Notes: a model not told the origin generated them from the letters alone. Shown: positions 17,413 through 26,796, numbered from the stretch's first letter. The stretch is DNA of 64,000 nucleotides from Pseudomonas sp. AL03 (GCF_029960815.1 NZ_JASBRE010000008.1:1-64000), one strand, 5' to 3'. Program-made: numbers and translations.

Positions 17413-18279
17413 TTAGTGTGTGGTTATCGATTGGCGTACACCCAACCGGCTGATCCACACCGCCATCAGAATCACCACCCCACCCAGGAACAACCGCCCC
17501 AGCGCTTCATGCTGATTCCAGATCAGCAGATTGATCAGCAACCCCACCGGCACATGCAGGTTGTTCATCACCGCGAGCGTCCCGCCATTCACCAGGCACG
17601 CGCCCTTGTTCCACCAGTACAACCCGAGCGCAGTCGAGACCAGGCCGAGGAACACCAGCACGCCCCATTGCAGCGGTGCTTCGGGCAGGAAGTTCTGTTT
17701 GCCGAACAGCAGAAACGCTGGCAACGCCACTGCCAATGCGCCGAGATAGAAGTAACCGAAGCGCCGATAATGCGGTAGATCGCTCGGATGACGGGCGACC
17801 AGATGCTTGTAGAGCACCTGCCCGGCGGCGTAGGTGAAGTTGGCCAGTTGCAGCAGCAGAAACCCCATGAAGAAATCCGGGTTGATCCGGTCATAGCGAA
17901 TCACCGCCGCGCCCATCACCGCCACCAATGCGGCGATCAATGCCCATGGGTTGAAGCGCCGGTTCAGCGCGTCTTCGATCAAGGTCACGTGCAGCGGCGT
18001 GAGGATGGTGAACAGCAACACCTCCGGCACTGTCAGCACCCGAAAGCTCAGGTACAGGCAGACGTACGTCACGCCGAACTGCAACGCGCCGATCAGCAGC
18101 ATGCCGCGCATGAATGCCGGTTCAACCGAACGCCAGCGAGTCAACGGAATGAACACCAGCCCCGCCAGCACCACTCGCACCAGCACCGCAAAGTAACTGT
18201 CGACATGACCGGCCAGGTATTCGCCGATCAGACTGAAGGAAAACGCCTGAATCAGCGTGACAAAAAGTAGATAGCCCAT
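17413..18279 (-). CDS. EamA-domain DMT superfamily transporter
   Basis: A 288-residue inner-membrane protein with about ten hydrophobic segments in two EamA repeats, the plan of drug/metabolite exporters. It begins with a membrane segment (MGYLLFVTLIQAFSFSL), so no signal peptide is needed. Typical words are LTPLHVTLIEDALNRR at the end of repeat one and LVSTALGLYWWNKGA in repeat two. The substrate cannot be read from sequence; relatives include carboxylate and amino-acid exporters. It is transcribed alone, with a palindromic repeat downstream and the azoR terminator upstream. Confidence 0.8.
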   Translation of the reverse strand: MGYLLFVTLIQAFSFSLIGEYLAGHVDSYFAVLVRVVLAGLVFIPLTRWRSVEPAFMRGMLLIGALQFGVTYVCLYLSFRVLTVPEVLLFTILTPLHVTLIEDALNRRFNPWALIAALVAVMGAAVIRYDRINPDFFMGFLLLQLANFTYAAGQVLYKHLVARHPSDLPHYRRFGYFYLGALAVALPAFLLFGKQNFLPEAPLQWGVLVFLGLVSTALGLYWWNKGACLVNGGTLAVMNNLHVPVGLLINLLIWNQHEALGRLFLGGVVILMAVWISRLGVRQSITTH

Positions 18280-18342
18280 GCTCGCCTCATTTCGAATGGC
18301 GGCGACGATAGCGGTTTTTGCTAGCCATCACTAAATCCCAGG

Positions 18343-18382
18343 CAAAAAAAAGCCCGATCTCGCTAAAGCGTTCAATCGGGCT
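18343..18382 (-). terminator. rho-independent terminator of azoR
   Basis: On the minus strand the stem AGCCCGAT ... ATCGGGCT is followed by a run of eight T. It lies about 110 nt after the azoR stop and before the next minus-strand gene, isolating the two transcripts. Confidence 0.8.
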
Positions 18383-18489
18383 ACAGCACTCAGGAGCAAC
18401 AAGTGCAAAGGGAGGTTCGATGCGCGTAAAGCCTTGAAGAGGTTCGCCAGGTCACTTGAACATCAAGGGATTATCTGGCGATTAAAGCC

Positions 18490-19089
18490 TCAGGCGACCT
18501 GGGCCAGCTTGGCGTTGGCCTGGCTCAGTCCCTTCTCCTGGAAGTCGCCGCCCAGGTTCATGCCTTCGGCGTGAATAAAGGTCACGTCGTGGATCCCGAT
18601 GAAGCCCATGACCTGACGCAGGTACGGTTCCTGGTGATCCGCGGTGCTGCCGGCGTAGATCCCGCCGCGAGCAGTCAACACATAGGCACGCTTGCCGCTG
18701 AGCAGACCTTGTGGGCCGGTGTCGGTGTACTTGAAGGTCACGCCGGCACGCAGCACGTGGTCGAGCCAGGCTTTCAACGTGCTGGGGATCGCGAAGTTGT
18801 ACATCGGCGCAGCCATGACCAGCACATCGGCGGCCAGCAGTTCGTCGGTCAGCTGGTTGGAGCGTTCCAGGGAAGCCTGTTCGATGTCATTGCGTTGTTC
18901 AGCAGGTTTCATCCAGCCGCCCAGCAGGTTGATGTCCAGGTGCGGCACCGGGTTGACGGCCAGGTCACGCACGGTGATCGGGTCGGCCGGGTGAGCGGCT
19001 TTCCACTGGCTGATGAAGGTCTGGGTCAGTTGACGGGAAACCGAGTCTTGCTGACGGGCGCTGCTTTCGATGATCAGAACACGTGACAT
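18490..19089 (-). CDS. azoR: FMN-dependent NADH-azoreductase
   Basis: A 199-residue flavodoxin-fold protein that uses NAD(P)H and FMN to reduce azo compounds and quinones by two electrons, often a defence against quinone or thiol stress. Seen: the N-terminal FMN phosphate loop (IIESSARQQDSVSRQL), APMYNFAIPSTLKAW-D (about 94-110) and F-YTDTGPQGLL, all AzoR hallmarks. The length matches the family. A GGAG site lies about 10 nt before the ATG. Upstream is a small secreted protein gene and then a LysR gene in the opposite direction, which is a candidate regulator by position only. Confidence 0.92.
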   Translation of the reverse strand: MSRVLIIESSARQQDSVSRQLTQTFISQWKAAHPADPITVRDLAVNPVPHLDINLLGGWMKPAEQRNDIEQASLERSNQLTDELLAADVLVMAAPMYNFAIPSTLKAWLDHVLRAGVTFKYTDTGPQGLLSGKRAYVLTARGGIYAGSTADHQEPYLRQVMGFIGIHDVTFIHAEGMNLGGDFQEKGLSQANAKLAQVA

Positions 19090-19149
19090 GGGATGTAGGC
19101 TCCATCTGAGAATGCTGTAAGGCGATGGAGTGAAGGTTAAACAGAACTA

Positions 19150-19191
19150 TATCGATGAAAAAGCGCAAGTAACTGCTATAAATCATCGATA
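19150..19191. promoter_or_regulatory. inverted repeat in the azoR promoter region
   Basis: TATCGATG (19150-19157) and CATCGATA (19184-19191) are perfect 8-bp inverted repeats 26 bp apart, 60-100 bp upstream of the azoR start in AT-rich DNA. Such spaced dyads can be sites for LysR-type or TetR-type regulators. No protein is assigned. Confidence 0.35.
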
Positions 19192-19203
19192 AATTTGTTT
19201 ATA

Positions 19204-19231
19204 AGCGGAGCGTACCCGGCGAGTGTGCTCC
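19204..19231 (-). terminator. hairpin downstream of the small secreted protein gene
   Basis: GCGGAGC ... GCTCCGC can form a stem just after the stop of the minus-strand gene ending at 19240. On that strand it is followed by an AT-rich but T-poor stretch, so it is a weak terminator candidate. Confidence 0.4.
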
Positions 19232-19239
19232 GCGTTGTG

Positions 19240-19569
19240 TCATTTTGGGGTGCAGGTCAGTTTGATACGCATCTTGATGATGGTCCGGGTGAACTTGGCG
19301 GTGGCATTTTTGTGTTTGCCTGCGGCCACTTCAATCTTGCGGGTGCGCGGTGCTTCCGGGCCGTTGTTGAAAACCACCGTACAAGACGCATCGGTGGTGC
19401 CGTAGTTGTTCACCTGAATGGAAGCAATGTCGCTATCTGTGTCATACGCGTTGTAGTCGATGCTCAAGCCATTCAGCTGTTTTTGAACATCGATTGGATA
19501 GGCAAAGGCCGTCAGCGGCAACATCACCAGCAGCACACAACCCGACACCACACAACAAAGCTTTTTCAT
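19240..19569 (-). CDS. small secreted protein of unknown function
   Basis: A 109-residue protein with a clear signal peptide (MKKLCCVVSGCVLLVMLPLTAFA, cleavage near residue 23). The mature part of about 86 residues is predicted mostly beta (DSDIASIQVNNYG, ASCTVVFNNG, ATAKFTRTIIKMRIKLTC) and has two cysteines that could pair. It looks like a small periplasmic Ig-like or beta-sandwich protein conserved in pseudomonads. I do not know its function. It lies between azoR and a divergent LysR gene, 48 nt from the LysR start. Confidence 0.7.
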   Translation of the reverse strand: MKKLCCVVSGCVLLVMLPLTAFAYPIDVQKQLNGLSIDYNAYDTDSDIASIQVNNYGTTDASCTVVFNNGPEAPRTRKIEVAAGKHKNATAKFTRTIIKMRIKLTCTPK

Positions 19570-19617
19570 TCAGCAGTCTCCAATAAGGACTGCCAGCTTA
19601 GACAAGAGGAGCTATTC

Positions 19618-20541
19618 ATGAAAGCGCCCCGCGTGACCCTTGATCAATGGCGAACGTTACAGGCCGTGGTCGACCACGGCGGTTTCGCCCAGGCCGCCGA
19701 AGCGCTGCACCGCTCGCAATCGTCGGTGAGCTACACCGTGGCGCGCATGCAGGACCAGCTCGGCGTGCCGCTGTTGCGCATCGACGGCCGCAAAGCGGTG
19801 CTGACCGAAGCCGGCGGGGTGCTGCTGCGCCGTTCCCGGCAACTGGTGAAACAGGCCAGTCAGCTGGAAGACCTGGCCCATCACATGGAACAAGGCTGGG
19901 AAGCGGAAGTGCGGCTGGTAGTCGACGCTGCGTACCCGAGCGCCCGCCTCGTCCGCGCCTTGACCGCGTTCATGCCGCAAAGCCGTGGCTGCCGGGTGCG
20001 TCTGCGTGAAGAGGTGTTGTCGGGCGTTGAAGAAGTACTGCTCGAAGGCGTGGCCGACCTGGCCATCAGTGGTTTCAGCATCCCGGGTTACCTGGGCGCG
20101 GAATTGAGCGACGTCGAGTTCGTCGCGGTCGCCCATCCCGAGCATCCCTTGCATCGCCTTAATCGCGAACTGAATTTCCAGGACCTGGAAAGCCAGTTGC
20201 AAGTGGTCATCCGCGACTCCGGTCGCCAGCAGCCACGGGACGTTGGCTGGCTCGGCGCGGAACAGCGCTGGACCGTCGGCAGCCTCGCCACCGCCGCGAC
20301 TTTTGTCAGCAGCGGCCTGGGTTTCGCCTGGTTGCCTCGGCACATGATCGAACGAGAACTCAAGGAAGGTCTGCTCAAGCTGCTACCGTTGGACCAGGGT
20401 GGCAGCCGCAACCCGAGCTTCTACCTGTACTCAAACAAGGACAAACCCTTGGGTCCGGCCACGCAGATTCTCATCGAACTGCTGCGCACTTTCGACACCG
20501 CGCCGCTGGATGCACCGTTCGCCGCCCCTGAACAAGCCTGA
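19618..20541 (+). CDS. LysR-family transcriptional regulator
   Basis: A 307-residue protein with the winged HTH at about residues 5-65 (LDQWRTLQAVVDHGGFAQAA, LHRSQSSVSYTVARMQDQLG) and a periplasmic-binding-protein-like effector domain after residue 90. The ATG at 19618 has AGAGGA about 8 nt upstream; the frame is open back to 19195, but that stretch overlaps the opposite secreted protein gene and carries no HTH. The effector is unknown. It is 14 nt upstream of an alpha/beta hydrolase gene on the same strand, so the two may be co-transcribed. Confidence 0.9.
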   Translation: MKAPRVTLDQWRTLQAVVDHGGFAQAAEALHRSQSSVSYTVARMQDQLGVPLLRIDGRKAVLTEAGGVLLRRSRQLVKQASQLEDLAHHMEQGWEAEVRLVVDAAYPSARLVRALTAFMPQSRGCRVRLREEVLSGVEEVLLEGVADLAISGFSIPGYLGAELSDVEFVAVAHPEHPLHRLNRELNFQDLESQLQVVIRDSGRQQPRDVGWLGAEQRWTVGSLATAATFVSSGLGFAWLPRHMIERELKEGLLKLLPLDQGGSRNPSFYLYSNKDKPLGPATQILIELLRTFDTAPLDAPFAAPEQA

Positions 20542-20555
20542 CACGGAGTGTAAAC

Positions 20556-21371
20556 ATGGCCTATTTCGAACATGAAGGTTGCAACCTGCACTATGAGGAA
20601 TATGGCCACGGCACGCCGTTGCTGTTGGTTCACGGGCTGGGTTCCAGCACCCTGGACTGGGAACAGCAGATCCCGGCGCTGTCGGCCCGCTACCGGGTGA
20701 TCGTCCCGGATGTGCGTGGCCACGGTCGCTCCGACAAACCCCGTGAGCGCTACAGCATCGCCGGGTTCAGCGCCGACCTGATCGCCCTGATCGAACATCT
20801 GAACCTGGGCCCCACTCATTACGTGGGCTTGTCCATGGGCGGCATGATCGGTTTTCAACTGGCCGTGGATCAGCCGCAACTGCTCAAAAGCCTGTGCATC
20901 GTCAACAGCGCGCCCGAGGTCAAACTGCGCAGCCGCGACGACTATTGGCAGTGGTTCAAGCGCTGGAGCCTGATGCGCGTCCTCAGCCTGGGCGCTATCG
21001 GCAAGGCTCTGGGCGCCAAGCTGTTCCCTAAACCGGAACAGGCTGATTTGCGACAAAAGATGGCCGAGCGCTGGGCAAAAAACGACAAACATGCTTATCT
21101 CGCCAGCTTCGACGCGATCGTTGGTTGGGGTGTTCAGGAACGACTTTCGAAGGTCTCCTGTCCAACCCTTATCGTCAGCGCCGACCGTGACTACACACCG
21201 GTCTCGCTGAAAGAGGCCTACATAAAACTGCTGCCCGATGCGCGGCTGGTGGTGATCGCCGATTCGCGCCACGCCACCCCGCTCGATCAACCCGAACGCT
21301 TCAACCAAACCCTGCTCGAGTTTCTCACCGCAGTCGACACCACCCCACTCAGGATCACTGACCCATGCTGA
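20556..21371 (+). CDS. alpha/beta hydrolase
   Basis: A 271-residue cytoplasmic hydrolase. Seen: the oxyanion-hole HGLGSS (26-31), [12 protein letters not shown], the nucleophile elbow GLSMGG with Ser93, an acid residue in SADRDYTP (Asp212 likely) and His239 in [12 protein letters not shown]. This is a complete Ser-Asp-His triad. The family acts on esters, lactones or haloalkanes; the substrate cannot be read. Its 3' end overlaps the cyclophilin gene by 7 nt, suggesting translational coupling, and it follows the LysR gene closely. Confidence 0.88.
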   Translation: MAYFEHEGCNLHYEEYGHGTPLLLVHGLGSSTLDWEQQIPALSARYRVIVPDVRGHGRSDKPRERYSIAGFSADLIALIEHLNLGPTHYVGLSMGGMIGFQLAVDQPQLLKSLCIVNSAPEVKLRSRDDYWQWFKRWSLMRVLSLGAIGKALGAKLFPKPEQADLRQKMAERWAKNDKHAYLASFDAIVGWGVQERLSKVSCPTLIVSADRDYTPVSLKEAYIKLLPDARLVVIADSRHATPLDQPERFNQTLLEFLTAVDTTPLRITDPC

Positions 21372-21922
21372 AAAAAATCGCCCTCGTCGCTGGCACCGTT
21401 CTGTTTGCCGCCAACCTGATGGCCGCAACGCCCGCCAAGGCGCCGCACGTGTTGCTGGAAACCACCAACGGCCAGATCGAAATCGAACTGGACCCGGTCA
21501 AGGCCCCGATCAGTACCAAGAACTTCCTTGATTACGTCAACAGCGGCTTCTACAACAACACGATTTTCCACCGTGTAATTCCTGGCTTCATGGTCCAGGG
21601 CGGCGGTTTTACTCAACAAATGCAGCAGAAAGAAACCAAGGCACCGATCAAGAACGAGTCCAAAAACGGTCTGCATAACGTCCGTGGCACGCTGTCCATG
21701 GCCCGCACCTCTAACCCTGATTCGGCCACGAGCCAGTTCTTCGTCAACGTCAAAGACAACGACTTCCTCGACCAGGGCGACGGCTATGCCGTGTTCGGTA
21801 AAGTCGTGAAAGGCATGGACGTGGTGGACGTGATCGTCAACTCGCAAACCACCACCCGTGGCGGCATGAAAGATGTGCCAGCCGACCCTGTGTTCATCAA
21901 GTCGGCCAAAGTCATCGACTAA
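21365..21922 (+). CDS. ppiA: periplasmic peptidyl-prolyl cis-trans isomerase (cyclophilin, PpiA type)
   Basis: A 185-residue protein with a signal peptide ([20 protein letters not shown], cleavage at about 21) and one cyclophilin domain. Active-site words are present: [13 protein letters not shown] with Arg70, Phe74 and Gln78, then GTLSMART and [13 protein letters not shown]. It catalyses proline isomerisation during folding of exported proteins. The start lies within the end of the hydrolase gene, so expression probably follows that gene. Confidence 0.93.
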   Translation: MLKKIALVAGTVLFAANLMAATPAKAPHVLLETTNGQIEIELDPVKAPISTKNFLDYVNSGFYNNTIFHRVIPGFMVQGGGFTQQMQQKETKAPIKNESKNGLHNVRGTLSMARTSNPDSATSQFFVNVKDNDFLDQGDGYAVFGKVVKGMDVVDVIVNSQTTTRGGMKDVPADPVFIKSAKVID

Positions 21923-22004
21923 GCTGCACAGGGAGTCTTGAGCGGCTGCCGGAGTGCGCCGCTCACACTGTTCAAAGGAGAGCCCGTGCGCGGGCGGAGA
22001 ACTG

Positions 22005-23837
22005 ATGCTTTATCGCCGTTTTGAGAAACTGATCGACATTTTCCGCGATGCCCCGACGGCCGCTCCGCCGGATCGGGTTCTCCCTTTTTATACCTATTAT
22101 CTGAAGCAGGTCTGGCCGAGTTTCGCCGTCCTGCTGATCGTCGGCCTGTTCGGCGCGCTGATCGAAGTGGCGCTGTTCAGCTACCTGAGCCGCATCATCG
22201 ACCTGACCCAAGGCACGCCTAACGTCGATTTCTTCAAGGAACACGGCATCGAGCTGGCCTGGATGGCGGTGGTAGCCCTGATTTTTCGGCCGATTTTTGT
22301 TGGCCTGCATGACTTGCTGGTGCACCAGACCCTGAGCCCCAGCATGACCAGCCTGATCCGCTGGCAGAATCACAGTTATGTGCTTAAACAGAGCCTGAAT
22401 TTTTTCCAGAACGACTTTGCCGGGCGCATCGCCCAACGCATCATGCAGACCGGCAACTCGCTGCGCGATTCCGCCGTGCAAGCAGTGGACGCGCTGTGGC
22501 ATGTGCTCATCTACGCGATCAGTTCGCTGGTGCTGTTCGCCGAAGCCGACTGGCGCCTGATGATCCCGCTACTGACCTGGATCGTCGCCTTCATCAGTGC
22601 CCTTTACTACTTCGTGCCACGGGTCAAGGAACGCTCGGTCGTGTCCTCCGATGCGCGCTCAAAACTTATGGGGCGGATTGTCGATGGTTACACCAACATC
22701 ACCACGCTGAAGCTGTTCGCCCACACCAACTTCGAGCAGCAATACGCTCGCGAAGCGATCAAGGAACAAACCGAAAAAGCCCAACTGGCCGGCCGGGTGG
22801 TCACCAGCATGGACGTGGTCATCACCAGCATGAACGGCTTGCTGATCGTCGGCACCACCGGCCTGGCGCTGTGGCTGTGGACGCAGTCGCTGATCACCGT
22901 AGGCGCCATTGCCCTGGCCACCGGCCTGGTGATCCGCATCGTCAACATGTCCGGCTGGATCATGTGGGTGGTCACCGGGATTTTCGAAAACATCGGCATG
23001 GTCCAGGACGGTTTGCAGACCATTTCTCAACCGGTCAGCATCACCGACCGCGAGCAGGCCAAACCGCTGGCGGTCACCCGTGGCGAAGTGCGTTTCGAGC
23101 ACGTGGATTTCCACTACGGCAAGAAGAGCGGGATCATCGGCGACCTCAATCTGACCATCAAGCCTGGCGAGAAAATCGGCCTGATCGGTCCTTCCGGTGC
23201 CGGCAAATCGACCCTGGTCAACCTGCTGCTGCGCCTCTATGACGTGGAGGGCGGTGGCATCCTCATCGACGGGCAGAACATTGCTGAAGTCGGCCAGGAA
23301 AGCCTGCGCGAGCGCATCGGCATGATCACCCAGGACACGTCCCTGCTGCATCGCTCGATCCGCGACAATTTGCTTTACGGCAAACCCGACGCCACCGACG
23401 CCGAACTTTGGGAAGCGGCACACAAGGCCCGAGCCGACGCGTTCATCCCGTTGTTGTCGGACGCCGAAGGCCGCACCGGTTTCGATGCCCATGTCGGTGA
23501 ACGCGGCGTGAAACTCTCCGGCGGCCAGCGCCAGCGGATTGCGATTGCTCGCGTGCTGCTCAAGGACGCGCCGATCCTGATCATGGACGAGGCGACCTCG
23601 GCGCTGGACTCGGAGGTCGAAGCGGCGATCCAGGAAAGCCTCGAAACCCTGATGCAGGGCAAAACCGTGATCGCCATCGCCCACCGGCTGTCGACCATCG
23701 CCCGAATGGACCGACTGGTGGTGCTGGAAAACGGCAAGATCGCCGAAACCGGCAGCCACGCCGAACTGCTGGCCCGTGGCGGGTTGTATGCGCGGTTGTG
23801 GCAGCATCAAACCGGTGGGTTTGTCGGGATCGACTAA
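22005..23837 (+). CDS. ABC exporter, fused membrane and ATP-binding domains
   Basis: A 610-residue half-transporter expected to work as a homodimer. Residues about 35-320 hold six membrane segments (type I exporter fold); residues about 340-605 hold the nucleotide-binding domain, with Walker A GPSGAGKST (about 395-403), signature LSGGQRQR (about 504), Walker B ILIMDEATSALD (about 524-535) and switch AIAHRLST. It is in the MsbA/multidrug-like group; the cargo is unknown. The ATG at 22005 has GGAG close upstream; an ATG at 21954 is less likely. A long repeat follows the stop. Confidence 0.9.
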   Translation: MLYRRFEKLIDIFRDAPTAAPPDRVLPFYTYYLKQVWPSFAVLLIVGLFGALIEVALFSYLSRIIDLTQGTPNVDFFKEHGIELAWMAVVALIFRPIFVGLHDLLVHQTLSPSMTSLIRWQNHSYVLKQSLNFFQNDFAGRIAQRIMQTGNSLRDSAVQAVDALWHVLIYAISSLVLFAEADWRLMIPLLTWIVAFISALYYFVPRVKERSVVSSDARSKLMGRIVDGYTNITTLKLFAHTNFEQQYAREAIKEQTEKAQLAGRVVTSMDVVITSMNGLLIVGTTGLALWLWTQSLITVGAIALATGLVIRIVNMSGWIMWVVTGIFENIGMVQDGLQTISQPVSITDREQAKPLAVTRGEVRFEHVDFHYGKKSGIIGDLNLTIKPGEKIGLIGPSGAGKSTLVNLLLRLYDVEGGGILIDGQNIAEVGQESLRERIGMITQDTSLLHRSIRDNLLYGKPDATDAELWEAAHKARADAFIPLLSDAEGRTGFDAHVGERGVKLSGGQRQRIAIARVLLKDAPILIMDEATSALDSEVEAAIQESLETLMQGKTVIAIAHRLSTIARMDRLVVLENGKIAETGSHAELLARGGLYARLWQHQTGGFVGID

Positions 23838-23860
23838 ATTTGTCGGTTGCCGAGATCCTT

Positions 23861-23992
23861 GTAGCAGCTGGCGCAGCCTGCGTTCGGCTGCGAAGCAGTC
23901 GCAAAATCCTATAACGCGGTGTTTCAGGCATAACGCATCTGCTGAATTAACGACTGCTGCGCAGCCGAACGCAGGCTGCGCCAGCGGCTACA
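23861..23992. repeat. REP-like inverted pair (family B)
   Basis: The left arm TGTAGCAGCTGGCGCAGCCT and following bases are mirrored at 23953-23992 with a few mismatches. The same family occurs at 47775-47935 and 52036-52168. It fills the gap between two convergent genes. Confidence 0.85.
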
Positions 23993-24075
23993 TGGAGTTA
24001 CTTCATTGGGAGGTTGCGGCAGTGCGGTCCTGGCCACGTCTTCTCCGCTGGGGATGCTAAAACCCGGAGCAAGGC

Positions 24076-25200
24076 TCAGTCTTGCCGATAAGGCAAGGCC
24101 GTCCTCGCTTCCTCGGCATACGCCAACACGCCAACGCGTTCCTGCTGCAGGAAGTCTTTGACGGCGGCTTTCAGGCCAGGATGACGCAAGTAGTGCCATG
24201 AATGAGTGATCACAGGTTCAAACCCGCGAATCAACTTGTGCTCGCCTTGGGCGCCGGCATCGAATCGCTGGAAACCATTGGCAATCGCGTAGTCCATGCC
24301 TTGATAGAAACAGGTCTCAAAGTGCAGGCGGTCGAACTCTGCCAGACACCCCCAGTAACGCCCGTAAAAACTGTCTCCGCCCACCAGACTGAAAGCCATC
24401 GCGACTGGGCGTGAACCTTGTTTGGCCAACACCACACGAATCGACTCCGGCATGCGCTCGGCCAACAGGCTGAAAAACTCCCGCGTCAGATAAGGCCTTT
24501 GCCGACGCACTGCGTAGGTGTTGACGTAGCAGGCATACACAAAATCCCACTGCGCTTGATCGAGTTGCCTACCTTCGAGCCATTCGAAATCAATGCCATG
24601 CCCCGCCACTTGTTCGCGTTCCTTGCGCATCTGTTTGCGCTTGCGCGAACTGAGGACGTCGAGGAAGTCTTGAAAGTCCCGATACCCGCGATTCTGCCAG
24701 TGGTACTGACAGCCGATTCGCTGCAACCAGCCCGGCTGCTCGGCCAATGCTGCGTCGGTGAAAGGATCGGTGAAGTTGATGTGGGCACTGGAAAGTTGTT
24801 CGATCTCAAGGTAGCCGGGCAGGCTTTTCAACAGTTCGAATCCGTCCTTCAGAGTAGCTGCCAGCAAACGCGGGCCACTGACCGGACTGAACGGTACGGC
24901 AGTCAACAGTTTGGGGTAGTAATCGATACCGGCACGCTCACACGCGTCAGCCCAAGAATGATCGAACACGTACTCGCCGTAAGAATGCCATTTGCGGTAA
25001 CTGGGCAGCGCGGCGATCAGACGATCGCCTTCGATGTGCAGCAAATGCTCGGGCTGCCATCCGGAATGGGGGCTAATGCTGGCGCTGTCTTCCAGCGCGC
25101 TCAGAAAAGCGTGACGCAAAAATGGCTGAGTATCGGGGACCAACGCATCCCACGTGTGCGGGGCGATTTCCGACAGGCTTTGCAGACGTTGCAACGGCAT
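24076..25200 (-). CDS. FemAB/GNAT-like protein (DUF482 type, putative peptidoglycan biosynthesis/recognition)
   Basis: A 374-residue soluble protein resembling the DUF482 group of the GNAT/FemAB superfamily: LVPDTQPFLRHAFL-ALE near the N-terminus, VPFSPVSGPRLL, SRKRKQMRKER, and a C-terminal GNAT-like core with MAFSLVGGDSFYGRYWGC and FQRFDAGAQGEHKL-RGFEP. The family is annotated as possible peptidoglycan aminoacyl transferase, but biochemical proof is thin. The start is uncertain: three in-frame candidates lie within 12 nt, and I prefer the ATG at 25200, which has GAGG 6 nt upstream. It is transcribed away from the porin gene. Confidence 0.75.
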   Translation of the reverse strand: MPLQRLQSLSEIAPHTWDALVPDTQPFLRHAFLSALEDSASISPHSGWQPEHLLHIEGDRLIAALPSYRKWHSYGEYVFDHSWADACERAGIDYYPKLLTAVPFSPVSGPRLLAATLKDGFELLKSLPGYLEIEQLSSAHINFTDPFTDAALAEQPGWLQRIGCQYHWQNRGYRDFQDFLDVLSSRKRKQMRKEREQVAGHGIDFEWLEGRQLDQAQWDFVYACYVNTYAVRRQRPYLTREFFSLLAERMPESIRVVLAKQGSRPVAMAFSLVGGDSFYGRYWGCLAEFDRLHFETCFYQGMDYAIANGFQRFDAGAQGEHKLIRGFEPVITHSWHYLRHPGLKAAVKDFLQQERVGVLAYAEEARTALPYRQD

Positions 25201-25315
25201 CACCATCCTCACTCTTCATGGCGTGAAAGCACCGCGAGTATCGCTTATCGCTTTGCATTGCACACGAGCAATTCGACGACAGCGCTCTAGCTCGATAGTT
25301 CGAGACGACTTTATA

Positions 25316-25372
25316 TCGTCATCGAGATGCCATCACATTGCCACCGCCCTGTCATAAACCATCGCGATACTG
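25316..25372 (+). promoter_or_regulatory. candidate PhoB-controlled promoter with tandem pho-box half sites
   Basis: Four 7-mers resembling the PhoB half site CTGTCAT are spaced exactly 11 bp apart: TCGTCAT (25316), ATGCCAT (25327), TTGCCAC (25338) and CTGTCAT (25349). Against the consensus they match 5, 5, 4 and 7 of 7 positions. A -10-like GATACT lies at 25367, 11 bp after the last half site, the spacing known for pho promoters where PhoB replaces the -35 contact. The porin start is 110 bp downstream. No binding has been tested. Confidence 0.55.
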
Positions 25373-25482
25373 GCGCCTGTTTTTAGAGCGTCGGGTTCTA
25401 GCCCGGCCACCGTTTTCCGCCCGTCAACGGTCGGTTGTGTCCTGGATGGCTCAGTCATCCCCTTTCATCTTCGGAGATTGAT

Positions 25483-26796
25483 ATGCGTCTTGCTTCCACG
25501 AAAACTGCGGCGGCCTTGTGTGGTGGCTTGCTGCTGGCCATGAGCGTTCCGGCCAGCGCCGCAGTCGACGCCAAACTGCTCGACATGCTCAAGGCAAACG
25601 GCTCGATTTCGCCTGCGCAGTACACCGAACTGCAAGCCGAGCTGGCCAGCGATCAGAAAGACCAGCAAATCGCCCGTCAGGCTCAGCGAGAGACCAACGA
25701 GCAGATCGCGGCGACCGCGAAGAAAACCAATGAACTGAGCACCTTCGACCAGAAACTGGCGTGGGCTGCCAAGACCCAGTTCAAGGGCGATGTTCGTTTC
25801 CGTCAGGAAACAGTCAAGAACGATGGTGTTTCCAACACTGGCGACCAGGACCGTCAACGCATTCGTGTGCGCCTGGGTGCCTACACCGAAATCAACCCGC
25901 AAGTCGACACCGGTATCCGGATCGCCACGGGCAGCGACAACGACTCGCGCTCCACCAACCAGAGCCTGGACAACAACTTCACCAAGAAGGATATCTGGCT
26001 GGACCAGGGCTACGTGGATTACCACCCTACGGCCATCAAGGACCTGCACTTGATCGGCGGCAAGATGCCGCAACCGTGGGTGAGCACCGGCGACATCATC
26101 TGGGATAGCGACATCAGCCCTGAAGGTCTGGCAGCAACCTACAAGCACGCGCTGGGCCCTGTCGAGATGTTCGGTAGCGCCGGTCACTACACGCTCAAGG
26201 ACAACGTCGACGGCGAAGGCAAGCAGTTCCGTCATGACCTGCGTCTGTACGCGGGCCAGTTGGGCGCGCGTTTCGCGATCACCGACAACTTGAAAATGAC
26301 TCTGGGCGGCAGTGTCTACGCTTACGACAACGACAACGACATCAACAATACGTGTGCCGCGGCAACATGCCGACTGGCCGTCAACGGCAACACTGCGAAC
26401 GAACAGTTCAAACTGTACGAAGGCTTTGGTCAGCTCGACATCGGCGGCCTGCCAATGCCGCTGTCGCTTTACGGTCAAATCGTCACCAACGACGATGCCA
26501 GCAACGATCAGGACATGGGCTGGCTGGCTGGCGTCAAGACCAAGTTCTACGGCTTCGGAGTTGACTACAACTACCGCGACGTACAGCGTAACGCGGTGGT
26601 CGGCGCCTTCACCGACTCCGACTTCGCCAACGGTTTCACCGGTTCGCGCGGCAGCAAGCTGAAAGTGAGCTACGAGATCGACAAGAACTTCTCCCTCGGC
26701 GCGACGTACTTAATGGCTGACTCCGACTACACCAACGCCACCCTGCGGGATTCGAAAATCAACACCCTGCAACTGGATGCTGAAGCCAAGTTCTGA
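25483..26796 (+). CDS. outer-membrane porin (Porin_5 type, putative)
   Basis: A 437-residue outer-membrane protein: signal peptide to ASA at 26, a short helical/coiled segment at about 30-80 (KLLDMLKANGSISPAQYTEL, then Gln-rich helix), and a beta-barrel domain of alternating hydrophobic strands rich in aromatic girdles and acidic loops, ending in Phe (DAEAKF) as outer-membrane proteins do. An acidic loop YDNDNDIN and one Cys pair (TCAAATC) may mark extracellular loops. ATG 25483 has GGAG upstream. The promoter carries PhoB-like repeats, so it may be induced in phosphate starvation and carry phosphate or other anions; that is inference. A strong terminator follows. Confidence 0.85.
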   Translation: MRLASTKTAAALCGGLLLAMSVPASAAVDAKLLDMLKANGSISPAQYTELQAELASDQKDQQIARQAQRETNEQIAATAKKTNELSTFDQKLAWAAKTQFKGDVRFRQETVKNDGVSNTGDQDRQRIRVRLGAYTEINPQVDTGIRIATGSDNDSRSTNQSLDNNFTKKDIWLDQGYVDYHPTAIKDLHLIGGKMPQPWVSTGDIIWDSDISPEGLAATYKHALGPVEMFGSAGHYTLKDNVDGEGKQFRHDLRLYAGQLGARFAITDNLKMTLGGSVYAYDNDNDINNTCAAATCRLAVNGNTANEQFKLYEGFGQLDIGGLPMPLSLYGQIVTNDDASNDQDMGWLAGVKTKFYGFGVDYNYRDVQRNAVVGAFTDSDFANGFTGSRGSKLKVSYEIDKNFSLGATYLMADSDYTNATLRDSKINTLQLDAEAKF

